Source: Daphnia pulex
Taxonomy: Eukaryota; Arthropoda; Branchiopoda; Diplostraca; Daphniidae
Direction: 5' to 3'
Length of the DNA stretch: 64,000 nucleotides
Assembly: GCF_021134715.1 (NCBI RefSeq)
Contig: NC_060022.1
Span: 1,245,001-1,309,000, forward strand
Made by a program: the position numbers and the translations under genes. Position 1 is the stretch's first letter; each line of letters starts with the position of its first letter. Below the pieces are notes generated by a model that had not been told where the DNA came from, made no database searches, and saw nothing but the letters and a program-made list of their open reading frames with translations. This document shows positions 11,213 to 22,500 of the stretch, one piece after another.

Positions 11213-11802
11213 GTTGGCGAAGGGAAAGTCGAATATGCTGTTGAGCTGTTGGTAGTACTGGCTGCATGACCCAGTTTTTGCACGGCGGTTGCGTTTCATT
11301 CTTTTTCCGCCAGCTATATTCTCTTTTACCAGGCCACGGCCTTTGCAGCAGCATCACATTTTCTCTAGCTTTATGGGTTGATGGTATGTATGTAGGTTTA
11401 GGAGCCGTAAAACATTTGGCAGACAAAAAAAAAATCATAACCACATTTTACTTTGCTATATTTTAATCTCTGCTGAAGGCTTCCGGAATCCTCAAGTTTA
11501 ACGAGCAATTAAAGTAGTAATGCGTCGTTATGTTCAATACATAAAACGATCTGACTATAATGCTAGAACCGAATAAAGTGAGCATATGATACAAACTCTG
11601 GCATTGTCTGGCATTTGGCCCAAACACACCAGCTATAGTCTAACAGGCGGATCGAATGATTAGACGTAAAGTAGAAACTTGATGTTCACTTGGTGTTAGG
11701 CCCCTACGTCTTGCTTCCCGAATTTTACACAAAACAGGCTGGTATGCGATGTTCAGTTTATTTATTTACAGAATTAATTTAGTGCTTATTCAATCGATTA
11801 AC
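11213..11802. other. Intergenic A6/A7
   Basis: About 590 bp; no gene is supported. Confidence 0.5.
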
Positions 11803-12465
11803 TTAAAAGATCTTGTAGCCCTTGCCGTTGAAGGGAATGTGGACGGGGGCAACGGGGAGTTCGTATTCGTGGACGGGGGCAACTGGGAGCTCGTACTCAT
11901 GGACTGGGGCAACTGGGAGCTCGTAGACGTGGACGGGAGCAACTGGCAAGTGGTCACCCTTGGGCTGGAATCCGGCATCATCGGCGACCCAGGTCAAAGT
12001 GATCTTCTCTCCTGAAGCTGAAACCCAGTAAGAGGATCCCTTGTTGGTGTTTCCGTAGACTTCCTCTTTGGTTTCTTTGCCGTAATCATCGACTTTGGTC
12101 ACGATGAACTTCTTCTGTTCCTGTTCTTCCTCACGGGTGGTGCCGTCAGAAAGGGCGTAGCTATTCAATGATTTTCAACGTTAGTTAAGCACTTGTGTAA
12201 GCATGCAGGATTGGGATAAACTTACTTCCACTTGCTGCTGCCATCGAGATTGCGCTCATCAGATTGGCTGACAACAGTGATCTCTGGGTATTTGTAGTCC
12301 TTTCCGTACTTCTCTTCTTCGGTTTTGTAACCGGAAGGAGCGGCGGCAGCAACGGCCAAAATAGCGGCGATGATGAACTATTAAAAATTGGATGAAGCAA
12401 AGTTTTAGCATGCACAGATTATACGAGTTGAGAACAATCCAATGATTTTTGTTTACCAGTTTCAT
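11803..12465 (-). CDS. A7: CPR cuticular protein, GKGYKIF-tail type
   Basis: Exons 12457-12465, 12226-12377 and 11803-12160 encode 172 residues. The pre-domain segment is YALSDGTTREEEQEQKKFIVTKVDDYGKE, different from A1/A4/A5, and the domain core has SSYWVSASGEKITLTW where the others have SPEGEKFTLTW. ADDAGFQPKGDHLP and four LPVAPVH repeats follow, then a final Phe in place of Tyr (GKGYKIF). Intron 2 is unrelated to the homogenised set. It is the nearest intact relative of pseudogene A6 (shared YALSDGT). Confidence 0.93.
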
Positions 12466-12490
12466 GCTGTTGATTTCGGTTGAGTGATAC

Positions 12491-12528
12491 AACTGATAAC
12501 TTGGATCGGTCGGAGTTGAGTTTATATA
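12491..12528 (-). promoter_or_regulatory. Core promoter of A7
   Basis: TATATAAA at 12528-12521 and ATCAGTT at 12497-12491, 38-nt outer span. Confidence 0.75.
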
Positions 12529-13437
12529 GCTGGTTAGGGGAGTGTCCTATCAATTCCTGTGTGTTTGTTGTTGCTGACCTAGTTTCTTTTTATTCGTGGC
12601 GTTTCACTCTTTTCCGTCATTTGACCAATATTCCATCAGGCAATGGCCTTCAATTCTTTGCATTTCGTTTTAGCGTTATGGTAATCATGTAAAAGTGCTA
12701 TAGAAGTCTGCTTTGTTTTTTTCTTTAATCAGAATACGGTTGCTCAAAATTACACCCATTCTTCCGCAATGCGCTAATTGAAATGAATTATACTTTTCAC
12801 CTCTATCCATCAATATAGCCTATACGCTAGACCGCATCAATATTAATTTGTTTTGATAAATGTCTTCGTGATTGTAGGTTATAAGCCAACTGTTGAACGT
12901 GATTATCAGTCTTGATCACATTGGAATTTCTGGGAATAAACCGAATGAATAATCACGAGTTAAGTCACGACCGACATGCTTGATTCTTAACCGAGAACAA
13001 TTAAAAGTGATTACCAGATTAATCAATCCACATATTGATTTATTACTTTCAAGCAAGTTGAGCCGGTAGCTATAAGCCAAACATGCAATCTGTGGCTACC
13101 CATTAATCTATCCGTAAGACGTAAAAAAAGTTGACCTTCCACGGTATATTAAAGTACTTTTTTTTATTGTAAAATTAATATCTTATTGATCAAAGCAAAA
13201 TTTCTCTTAGAAAATTCACAGAAAAAAATTGGACAACACCTTCAATCCGTAAACTTGTGACACCATTTTCAAATGAAATGATTCAACTTCAACTTCAAGA
13301 AACTATGGTACAAGACTACTTTTTGTCCGCATAATTAGTAAAACCCGAGAAATTTCAATTCTTTTGCTTTTATTTATACAAACGTATTCTACATTATCAC
13401 GTAGAACACATTGATCAACAGTCAATAATTTAATAAT
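12529..13437. other. Intergenic A7/A8
   Basis: About 900 bp, AT-rich; no gene is supported. Confidence 0.5.
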
Positions 13438-14122
13438 TTAGTATCCAGCTCCGGTACGTTTGTACGGGAGAGCGGGGGCAACGGGGAGTTCGTATTCGTG
13501 GACGGGAGCAACTGGGAGTTCGTATTCATGGACTGGGGCAACTGGGAGCTCGTAGACATGGACGGGAGCAACTGGCAAGTGATCACCCTTGGGCTTGAAT
13601 CCGGCATCATCAGCTTCCCAGGTCAAAGTGAATTTCTCGCCTTCAGGGGAAACCCAGTAGGACGATCCCTGGTTGGTGTTGCCGTAGACTTCCTCTTTGG
13701 TTTCTTTGCCGTAGTCATCGACTTTGGTCACGATGAATTTCTTCTGGGCCTGGGATTCGGCACGGGTGGCATAGTCGGATTGGGCGTAGCTATAATATTT
13801 AAAAGAATGTTTGTTAGCGTGTTGCAATTTGCTAAAACATTTGCGTAACAATCAAATAGGATCGACTTACTTCCACTGGCTGCTGCCATCGAGGTTGCGC
13901 TCATCAGATTGGCCAGTGACGGTGATCTCGGGGTATTTGTAGTCCTTCTCGTATTTCTTCTCCTCAGTTTTGTAACTGGAGGGAGCGGCGGCAGCGACGG
14001 CCAAGATAGCGGCAATGACGAACTGTAAAGAAATATTTCACTTTTAGTCAATAATTTGTTTGGCGATGTGTTGATGGGAAAAGAATCCTTTTGCTGTGTG
14101 CGTTATTTCTTACCAGCTTCAT
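13438..14122 (-). CDS. A8: CPR cuticular protein, GAGY-tail type (mosaic)
   Basis: Exons 14114-14122, 13871-14022 and 13438-13789 encode 170 residues. The tail (ALPYKRTGAGY), 3' flank and intron 1 match A2. The central segment KKFIVTKVDDYGKE matches A7 and A9, and intron 2 matches A5. The domain reads SSYWVSPEGEKFTLTWEADDAGFKPKGDHLP, with Glu before ADD (Val in the others) and Lys for Gln after GF. The patchwork of affinities suggests gene conversion between neighbours. Confidence 0.93.
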
Positions 14123-14147
14123 GTTGAATTCGGTTGATGTGTTTTAC

Positions 14148-14185
14148 AACTGATACTTTTGCTTTGGTACCTCTTCGCTTTTATA
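14148..14185 (-). promoter_or_regulatory. Core promoter of A8
   Basis: TATAAAAG at 14185-14178 and ATCAGTT at 14154-14148, 38-nt outer span. Confidence 0.75.
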
Positions 14186-15092
14186 GGTAGTGAAGGGCTA
14201 TATGTTGCGTTGAAGAAGGTTTCCTAACCCACCAGCAGCAACCGTTACTTCCTTACGAGTGAAACCATGACCCAGTTCTTGCACATTAAAGTTCGATTTC
14301 GTTGGGTTCGAGTGCATTCTCTTTGCCCGTTCCATCTAACTGAAATTGTGCATGTGTAAGGGAAATCATGTCTTTCCCCTTGGCCTTTCCGTATTTTCAT
14401 TTTCTATTTTTAAGCAAAGTGCTTGGGAATTTACCAAGTCATCATATTCATTGGAAACCTTGTGGGGTATAATCCATCAAGTGATGATGACATTTAGAAT
14501 TTAGAATATGGTTTGATGGATTGAGAAACTAAACGAGTACAATGCCGATAGCACCTTATTATGCAGCGCAGAACATTTCTTGTATATGATATTTAATGTA
14601 AATGGTTTGTCTGAAGAAAATCATTCGTTAAAGTATGGTTGTTTAATTCAAATGAAGTTGGAAGTTATTTTCAAAAGAATTATTTCATAATGTTTAAAGT
14701 GTTCGAGAGGGAAATTTCCGCGACTATAGTTCAACTAGTTTGTTGTTGGTGGTGTAGTAGTGACTGCTGTGATTTACGCAAATGTTATTAACTATTTTCG
14801 GGTAGTACTTCTTACTTTCTCTATATGTTCACCACTCCCATTTTGGAACGACCAAATTTAGTGAAACCTTTATTCGGAACTGAATATTTCCCATAGTTAA
14901 ACTCCATTTATATGTTTTATGCAATATAAAATCTTCTTTTTTTCCATTTCGATATCAATTTGATAACTCAAAAGAATTTTTAAAACAGTGATCGAGTCTT
15001 TGCTTGTTCGTCGTTGTTTATTTACACCAAAATATTCAATGGCATAGTATTGAATATTGTTGGATATACATAATTATTCAGTCAATAATAAA
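14186..15092. other. Intergenic A8/A9
   Basis: About 900 bp, AT-rich; no gene is supported. Confidence 0.5.
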
Positions 15093-15828
15093 TTAATAGA
15101 TCTTGTAGCCCTTTCCGTTGAATGGAATGTGGACTGGAGCAACGGGGAGTTCGTATTCGTGGACGGGGGCAACTGGAAGTTCGTATTCATGGACTGGGGC
15201 AACTGGGAGCTCGTAGACATGGACGGGAGCAACGGGCAAATGGGCACCAGCGGGCTGGAAACCGGCATCATCGGCGGCCCAGGTCAAAGTGAATTTCTCG
15301 CCTTCAGGAGAAACCCAGTAGGAAGATCCCTTGTTGGTGTTTCCGTAGACTTCTTCTTTGGTTTCTTTGCCGTAGTCATCAACTTTGGTCACGATGAATT
15401 TCTTCTGTTCCTGGGCTTCCTCACGGGTGGTGTAGTCGGACTGGGCGTAGCTATCAGAATAATGGTACTAATTAGTAAGGGTCCGTTTCTCTCCAAAATG
15501 CAATCGGTTTCCAAAAGAAAATGTGAATGAGTTGACTTACTTCCACTTGCCGCTGCCATCGACGTTGCGCTCATCAGATTGGCCAGTGACGGTGATCTCG
15601 GGGTATTTGTAGTCCTTCTCGTACTTCTTCTCCTCAGTTTTGTAACCGGAAGGAGCGGCGGCGGCGACGGCCAAGATAGCGGCGATGATGAACTATTAAA
15701 ATTTAATCGAATAGAAAATTTGAATTATAGAATTTTGTTTTTCGTAAGTTTTCCTCCTGGAGACTGCATGCTCCGGAATTTAATATCAATGGTAACACTA
15801 TATGCTTGGTGTGACTTACCAATTTCAT
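15093..15828 (-). CDS. A9: CPR cuticular protein, GKGYKIY-tail type
   Basis: Exons 15820-15828, 15541-15692 and 15093-15450 encode 172 residues. The pre-domain segment is YAQSDYTTREEAQEQKKFIVTKVDDYGKE. The domain carries two departures, WAADDAGFQPAGAHLP (A for V, and AGAHLP for KGDHLP); AGAHLP is closer to the standard RR-1 ending GAHLP. Four LPVAPVH repeats and GKGYKIY follow. Introns are unrelated to the homogenised set. It is the last member of the cluster, 2.2 kb from the retrotransposon. Confidence 0.93.
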
Positions 15829-15856
15829 GGTTGTTGTAGGTCTGTTAGCTGGAAGT

Positions 15857-15894
15857 AACTGATACCTTTTGTTGGGCTGATTCCTTTATTTATA
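15857..15894 (-). promoter_or_regulatory. Core promoter of A9
   Basis: TATAAATA at 15894-15887 and ATCAGTT at 15863-15857, 38-nt outer span. Confidence 0.75.
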
Positions 15895-18060
15895 CAATCG
15901 TCAACATACCGTACAAACCTAGCGCTCGTGGTCTAGACTCATTCAGTCAGTCTAGCACAAGAAATGGAACAGTCACGTGATTTGCTGATCTATTGCACGT
16001 GCCCAGTCTTGGGGTGTTTCCGACTGGCCAGCATAACCCTCCTACTTTTCCTGTTACTTTTTTTCCGACCCGCTATAAGACATTTGAATCCTCCTCTTGT
16101 AACTTTCCCTTTCTTCCCATTGTATTCATCTCTTGTTGTTCCTTTTTTTTCATTTGATATGCTCGACTCGATCTCCTGTGTCGCTTCTGTTTGGTGACGA
16201 CTGACAACGCGATTTTAATCATCTTCACTCGAGTTTCCTTTTTGGGCCTTGCGTCCGTGAAACTGACTCTTGAATTTATCGTGCAGTCGGCCTTATTTGT
16301 GGTTAAAGGGCTTTTTGATTTCTATTCGTCGAACGCCAAAAAAACGTCCAACCCGAATAACTAGTTTGAAATGCTTTGATTCAATGCCACGGTCCTTTCA
16401 CTTATTCGCTGGCATATAGTTTTTAGTCGCTTCAAGTCAAAGAACATATAGTTTGGCTTATAGCGAACAAGGTTTAAAGCGAATCTTGTCATTTCTTTTA
16501 TGCCATGTAATATTTGTTTTTATCCGTGTCGGGAATCGTGACTTATGTATAGATCTTAATCGATTAACAATTCTCGCTCGTAATAATACTTTACTCCCCA
16601 TAGAATAATTCCCACTCTTTAAGTTTGTGTGCGTAACTTGATTTAATTCCCCAGCGTATAATAGGGTGATAGTATTCCCGAGTATTCCGCTTAGGGGAAA
16701 GGGGAGGTTTTATAATCACTGGCCCTGTTTGACTTGTTTGTTGCTGTATTTGGCATTGAAATGAATAATCTATCGCTCGTAAAATCCGTTTTGACGTAAT
16801 TTTATCTGGGGGGCGAATCGTTTCGTCGTAAACAGTTCGTGCTCACGTTGAAACGGGTTTCGCTTTTTCCAGGTACCGTTTAGGTTTTTCTCCGAGTTCA
16901 AGCGACGTGAACCGTTAAATTGGTTGCATTATTCACCACACTTTTGTAAAAATTTGGCCTTTTATTAACAATTCTCGTACATGTCATGGGATATGCTGCG
17001 TATTTGAACGATGTTAAACGGCAGTATTATACTTCAGTGAGTGCATAAATTGTAACCTTTCGTACCGGTCGACCTTATACCTGTTAGCGTGATATCAATT
17101 CGAATCATGTCTGATAAAACTTTTACTGCTTATGTTGGGCAACAAAAAAGAACGCTCGTTCGATTTTGGTATAGGCTGTTATAACCGTATTCAAAAGAAA
17201 AAGAGAACTGAAAATCTGTTCACTTTCCATATTGAGGGCCATCACCTTGTCCCCAAATTTCCGTCACTCCGTGTGAGAGGACGAGGACGGCATTTTCGGT
17301 TGGCGCTTTGTGGAACGTTTGAACCGCGCGCTGCCGTGATGTGCGGGCAGCGGGAGGTTGTGCGCTGTAGCAATCATCATATTATCAATAACGTCTGACT
17401 TTCTCTTGTCAAAACACATCAGCTTTACATATATGTGCAGTTGTGCACAAATCCATTATTGGGAGTGCATGCCGAGTGCGCGGACCAAATGAGAAATAAA
17501 CAAAACAAAAAACACAATGGAGAGAAACTCGCCGATGATGCTATTCGCCGTTCATTACGAATGCGTACGTGATTACGAATTGCATCACAATGGTTTTTAT
17601 ATTCAATTACAAATATGCCATTTGTCTTTCCCTTTCCAGTCCTTATGTCTTTATTTCTCATTATTACTGATGGGAAAAGTTTTGAAATATTCGCCATCAG
17701 ATATGGAAGCGTAAATGTGAATTGGAAAATAATAAATTTGGATTTGAAATTGAACCGCGAATAAGACTGGGTCAGTTACCATAAACGGTCAAAGCAAAAG
17801 GTCTGGCAGACAGCAGGACAACGGTGTAGAAAGTATTGTTGTCAGATAGGAATATACGTATCGCCGGTGCCGTTAATAGAAAGTATGTATGTGTATATGC
17901 AACACTATGTTGCGTGAAGAGGACCCTCGACACAGGTAAATGGTATTGGCGCCATCTGACTTTAACATCTAGAACCCGTTCCGGTTGAAATTGGCTTTCA
18001 GAGAAAAAAAAATTTGAATAATCCATCATCCGCATCCATTCTCTGAACGCCATTTCTATT
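15895..18060. other. Intergenic between cluster A and the retrotransposon
   Basis: About 2.2 kb. Short frames at 17132-17398 and 17425-17697 lack domain or splice support. I see no recognisable gene or RNA. Confidence 0.4.
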
Positions 18061-18065
18061 TCTTC
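18061..18065. repeat. Target-site duplication, left (TCTTC)
   Basis: TCTTC directly precedes the left LTR and recurs at 23532-23536 directly after the right LTR. Five-base duplications are usual for BEL/Pao elements. Confidence 0.85.
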
Positions 18066-18750
18066 TGTTTCTGCGAAATCGCAATAATTTGTTTTACATC
18101 TGGCAACTACGCCTACGTCTTCCCTGCCTGTCATTCTCTCCCTTTCAGTTAATGTCGCCTGCTATTTTAGCTCATGTCGTGACAGTCAGTCTGTAATTTT
18201 ATTAAGCTCTGTCTAGAGTCTCTTTGATCGTGAAATACGATTTTATTGTGTGTGTTTCATCTTTCATCAAGGTACGCCCTTTGTACAATTGTTTCCCGTT
18301 CATGAATCTAATTCCATGTTTGTATATTTAGCCTGAACAGATTTCAGCCTGTGTTCTTTCCTTTCTTCGAGGCTATTTGACGTGATAACGTCTATGTACA
18401 CGTGGTAATTATTCTTGAGCTTGATGTATTGTTACTTAAGTCTACATTTTCATATATCTTTCCCAGGTCCCAGATACTTGTATCACATATACTGTTCATG
18501 TGTGTGTCACCCGATAAGCTTCCTTGCTTATAAGGTAACTTTCTCTATCATGCCCTTCATGTATCGATTATAATTCTTCCTGTCTATCTCAGGTACCTCA
18601 CACGTATACTCTGTACACATCAACACCTGACCCTGTACATATTTCATCGCTCTCATTTTATTCACCACTCATCGACTTTAATACATTGGATGTTAGAGAC
18701 AAGAGAGAACGAGCATCCATAATCACTGGTTCCAACATTCAGAGGGAATA
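18066..18750 (+). repeat. Left LTR (685 bp)
   Basis: Begins TGTTTCTGCG and ends GAGGGAATA. By eye it is identical to 22847-23531 except for the penultimate base (T here, C in the right copy). Confidence 0.92.
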
Positions 18751-18752
18751 TT

Positions 18753-18768
18753 TGGTCCTTCGAACCGG
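18753..18768 (+). promoter_or_regulatory. Primer-binding-like site
   Basis: TGGTCCTTCGAACCGG starts two bases after the LTR. TGG would pair with a tRNA 3' CCA end and TTCGAACC resembles a T-arm complement. I recall similar sequences just inside many BEL/Pao LTRs; the tRNA was not identified. Confidence 0.6.
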
Positions 18769-18818
18769 AGACAGCAATCTTGTTTCCAGTCACTTTCCGG
18801 TCGTTCAAGTCGACACGT

Positions 18819-19420
18819 CCTGCTGTCAGCAGTTCATCTAGTCAACAATTCTTGTTGGCCTAGTCATCTTCAAGTTCAGTCGCTGCCTGCTGTCAGTAGT
18901 TCATCTAGTCAACAACTCTTTGTTGGCCTATTCATCTTCAAGTCCAGTCGCTCCCTGCTGTCAGCAGTTCATCTAGTCAACAACTCTTGTTGGCCTAGTC
19001 ATCTTCAAGTTCAGTCGCTGCCTGCTGTCAGTAGTTCATCTAGTCAACAACTCTTTGTTGGCCTATTCATCTTCAAGTCCAGTCGCTCTCTGCTATCAGC
19101 AGTTCATCTAGTCAACAACTCTTTGTTGGCCTAGTCATCTTCAAGTCCAGTCGCTGCCTGCTGTCAGTAGTTCATCTAGTCAACAACTCTTTGTTGGCCT
19201 AGTCATCTTCAAGTCCAGTCGCTCTCTGCTGTCAGCAGTTCATCTAGTCAACAACTCTTTGTTGGCCTAGTCATCTTCAAGTCCAGTTGCTCCCTGCAGT
19301 CAGCAGTTCATCTAGTCAACAACTCTTGTTGGCCTAGTCATCTTTAAGTCCAGCCGCTCTCTGCAGTCAGCAGTTCATCTAGTCAACAACTCTTGTTGGC
19401 CTAGTCATCTTTAAGCCCAG
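18819..19420 (+). repeat. Nine-copy tandem repeat, 67-68 bp unit, in the element's leader
   Basis: Nine successive units with the core GTTCATCTAGTCAACAA (first near 18830, last near 19373), each preceded by a CTG(C/T)(T/A)(G/A)TCAG block and followed by TTGTTGGCCTA(G/T)TCATCTT. A degenerate tenth unit follows to about 19470. Units differ by one T (CTCTTG or CTCTTTG) and a few substitutions. They lie between the primer-binding site and the ORF start. Confidence 0.9.
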
Positions 19421-19538
19421 TCATCCTCGAGTCCAGTTGTTCATCTTGCCAACGCTGTCGTTGGCCCCTCTTCCAGCTGCTTAGTTCCTTACGGCCTGTT
19501 CTTCTTCAACTCACATCAGTCACTCGTGAGCTTTCATC

Positions 19539-22500
19539 ATGACCGAGCAACCCAGTCGACCGTCACCAGAGGATGAGTTGGAGGAAGAGGAAGAAGCCAC
19601 GCTTACAACCGTTCGGACGGCAGCATGGATCAAGGCAGCAAGAACTAAGAGGAGGACACTCCGTCAACAAATCACCTCGACGGGGAGGCGTATTGAGACT
19701 CTAGTTCGGTCTAGGGGCTCCAGAGGGGCTATATTGGGCCTTATTCGACACTTCGATGAACTTCTACTCCGAGCGTCCCATTTGCAGACAGAGTTGACAT
19801 CAGTGGAAGAGGACGAGGAGGCCGAGCGTCAAGATACCCTGCACCTCACATACGTCACTCGAGTTGGCGAGACCACCGAATACGCCCGATCTTACTTGGC
19901 CAGCAGGGAAGGAGAAGCCGCTTCCGTGGTTGGTTTAGGTGGCAATGTTCCAGCGGCCCCTGCCGTCTCACCGTCGGAGATTCAACGTCGCGAGCAAGCT
20001 CGCCTAGAAGAGATAGCCAACGCCCAGAGGAGGTGTGACGAGGCCCGGGAACAAGCGAATCGAGTCTGGGAAGAATGTGAAGCAGCACAAGCGGCCCTAA
20101 GACAGCTAAGCGGCCGACCAGCAGAACCAGACCAACACTCTTCCGTCAGCCAACAATTACCAGATGCAAATCCCTTGGCCAACGAATGGCTCGCACGGCA
20201 ACGGCGCATCAACAACATCAGCAATCTGAACAACAACAACAACAATCAAGAAACACCCGACGATTGGATTGACCAATACAGCGCCGGCCTGCTACCTCCC
20301 ATCTCCAACAACCTTTCTGCTCGTTCTGCTGTCTCGGCGGAACTCGCATCTTTCCAAGGGAAGGCTTTGGAGTGGTTCGAATGGATCGACCTCTTTCGTG
20401 CCCTCGTTCACGACACGCCCAAATCGCCCGGGGAGAAATTGGCTCTCTTGAAGCGATACCTGAAAGACGAATGTCTCGACGTCGTGTACGGTTTAGGTGG
20501 TGGCGAGTCGGCCTATATTCAAGCGTTGGTGCGCCTAAAGGAGACTTATGGACGACGCGACGTCATGAGAGCCGCACATCTTCAAGCTCTCGACCGACTG
20601 GAGCTGAAGGGAGAAGCTGGAGCGTTTAAAAGATTCGCCGAAAAGGTCCGTTCCCACCTGTTCGATCTCAACCGGATTGGAGAGACGTCCACAGCCGACG
20701 TGATCGAGAAGATCTGTCTGAAACTGAACCTTCAAGACCGACTCGTGTGGAACGAAGAGCGTCACGGCCGCCTGGAGAGGAGGAGTCTAAACGATTTTGG
20801 GACTTGGCTCTGTTCGAGGGCGTCAGCTTACCAAAATGCGTACAGTATCGCTGCCAGTCAAGCAAACTCATCGGCTCCCGTGAATGAAGGTTTCACCCAG
20901 CGTCGAACAAGAACTCATCAAGCGTCTACAAAGACGCACGAAGGTGGTTCCAGCACGCAATCTAGCAAACCCTTTTGCTTTAAATGTGAGAAGAGTCATC
21001 GGCTAGCAGACTGCGAGGACTTCAAGGCGCTTCCCGTTGGAGAGAAGATACATTTCTGCATGAGAAGACGACTCTGTTTTAATTGTTTTAGTTGCAAACA
21101 TTCTGTTCGTGAATGTCCTACTGGCCAGCCATGCAAATACGCCGACTGTCGTTTTATCCATCACCCGTTGCTGCACGGCCCAGAGGAATTGCCCGTCAAA
21201 ATCGTCCATCCATCTACAGCTCGAGCGGAGAGAAATCAACGAGTGGCGCTTGGGATGCTGCGATTGCAGGTTCAAGGAAACGATGGAAGTTGGTGCTCTG
21301 CCAATATCTTCGCCGACGAGGGAAGTGACACTACTCTAGTGCGTAGCGCATTTGCTACGGCGCTCCAGATTCGAGGCTCTCCGCAAGTGCTGACCGTTGA
21401 TGGCGCCGGAGGCGTGGTGACCAGTTATCCATCCGAGTTGATCCACTTCCAGGTACGCGCCGAATCCGGCGAGATCGTCACACTCGAGGGGTCTACCATG
21501 CAGAAGGTTGCCAGCCCAGCTCCGACGACCGACTGGAGTAAAGAGAAGATGCGGTGGCCACATCTACTAGATCTGCCGGTAGGAGAAGTCGGAGGCGAGG
21601 TTGACGTCCTCATCGGGACGGACCATCTTCATCTACTTGCTGCCCGTGAATCAAGAGAAGGTGAAGATTACGAGCCGATCGCGTCCAGAACCCGTCTTGG
21701 ATGGATTATTCGAGGCGTTACAGACAGAGATGCTCGTGCTCTGGCCGTCCGTAGTTTTATTATTTCTGGCCGGACACAATTGGATCTGTTAACTTCCGAG
21801 ATGCGTCGCTTCTGCGACACGGAGGCGTTCGGAACGGAATACAAGCAAGGCTGTCTATCTCCCGACAACCAAAGAGCGATGGCGTTCGTGAAGGAGAAAC
21901 CAGATTGGTCGAAGATCCCGATCACCCCCCGTCATATTCCGCAGTTGTGTGAATTGGTTGATAGGTTCCCGAGTCCCGTGCGACAGTGCCAAGAAGATTC
22001 ATTTTTAGGAGAATCACATCGACTCCGGATGAAGAAGCCGCTTTATTCTACCTCCTCTCTTCTTGCACTCGCGCCGATCTTAGGTGAAGACTGCCTACTC
22101 CGTCTAGGCGGACGTGCCGGTCGGGCACGCCTACCTTATGATCAGCTACACTCGCCGTTTCTGCTGGGCCGGCATCCGCTCACGGAGAAAATTGAGGAGT
22201 TGCCGAAATTCATGCAAGCCTCTCGCATCAAATGGACATTTCAACCTCCGCGCACCCCACATTCCGGTGGAGCTCACGAGTCGTTAGTCAAGTCTACGAA
22301 GAGAGCACTCTACAATTCCCTAGAACAGGAGAAAGGCGCGTTTCATCATCCAACGGAAGATGTTTTACGTACTCTGCTCTACGAAGTAGCCGGTCTCTTG
22401 AATACCCGGCCATTGACCTACGCAAGCTCAGATCCTTCTGACTTCCGGCCATTGACGCCCAACGATTTTCTGAATCGAGCTCCTACCGCTTATCCACCTG

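Noticed and set aside
17132..17697. Overlapping 88-90-codon frames upstream of the retrotransposon
   Set aside because: No domain, no splice sites, composition unlike the neighbouring genes.
18819..19420. CRISPR-like repeat array
   Set aside because: Units are directly tandem with no unique spacers, inside a eukaryotic retroelement leader.
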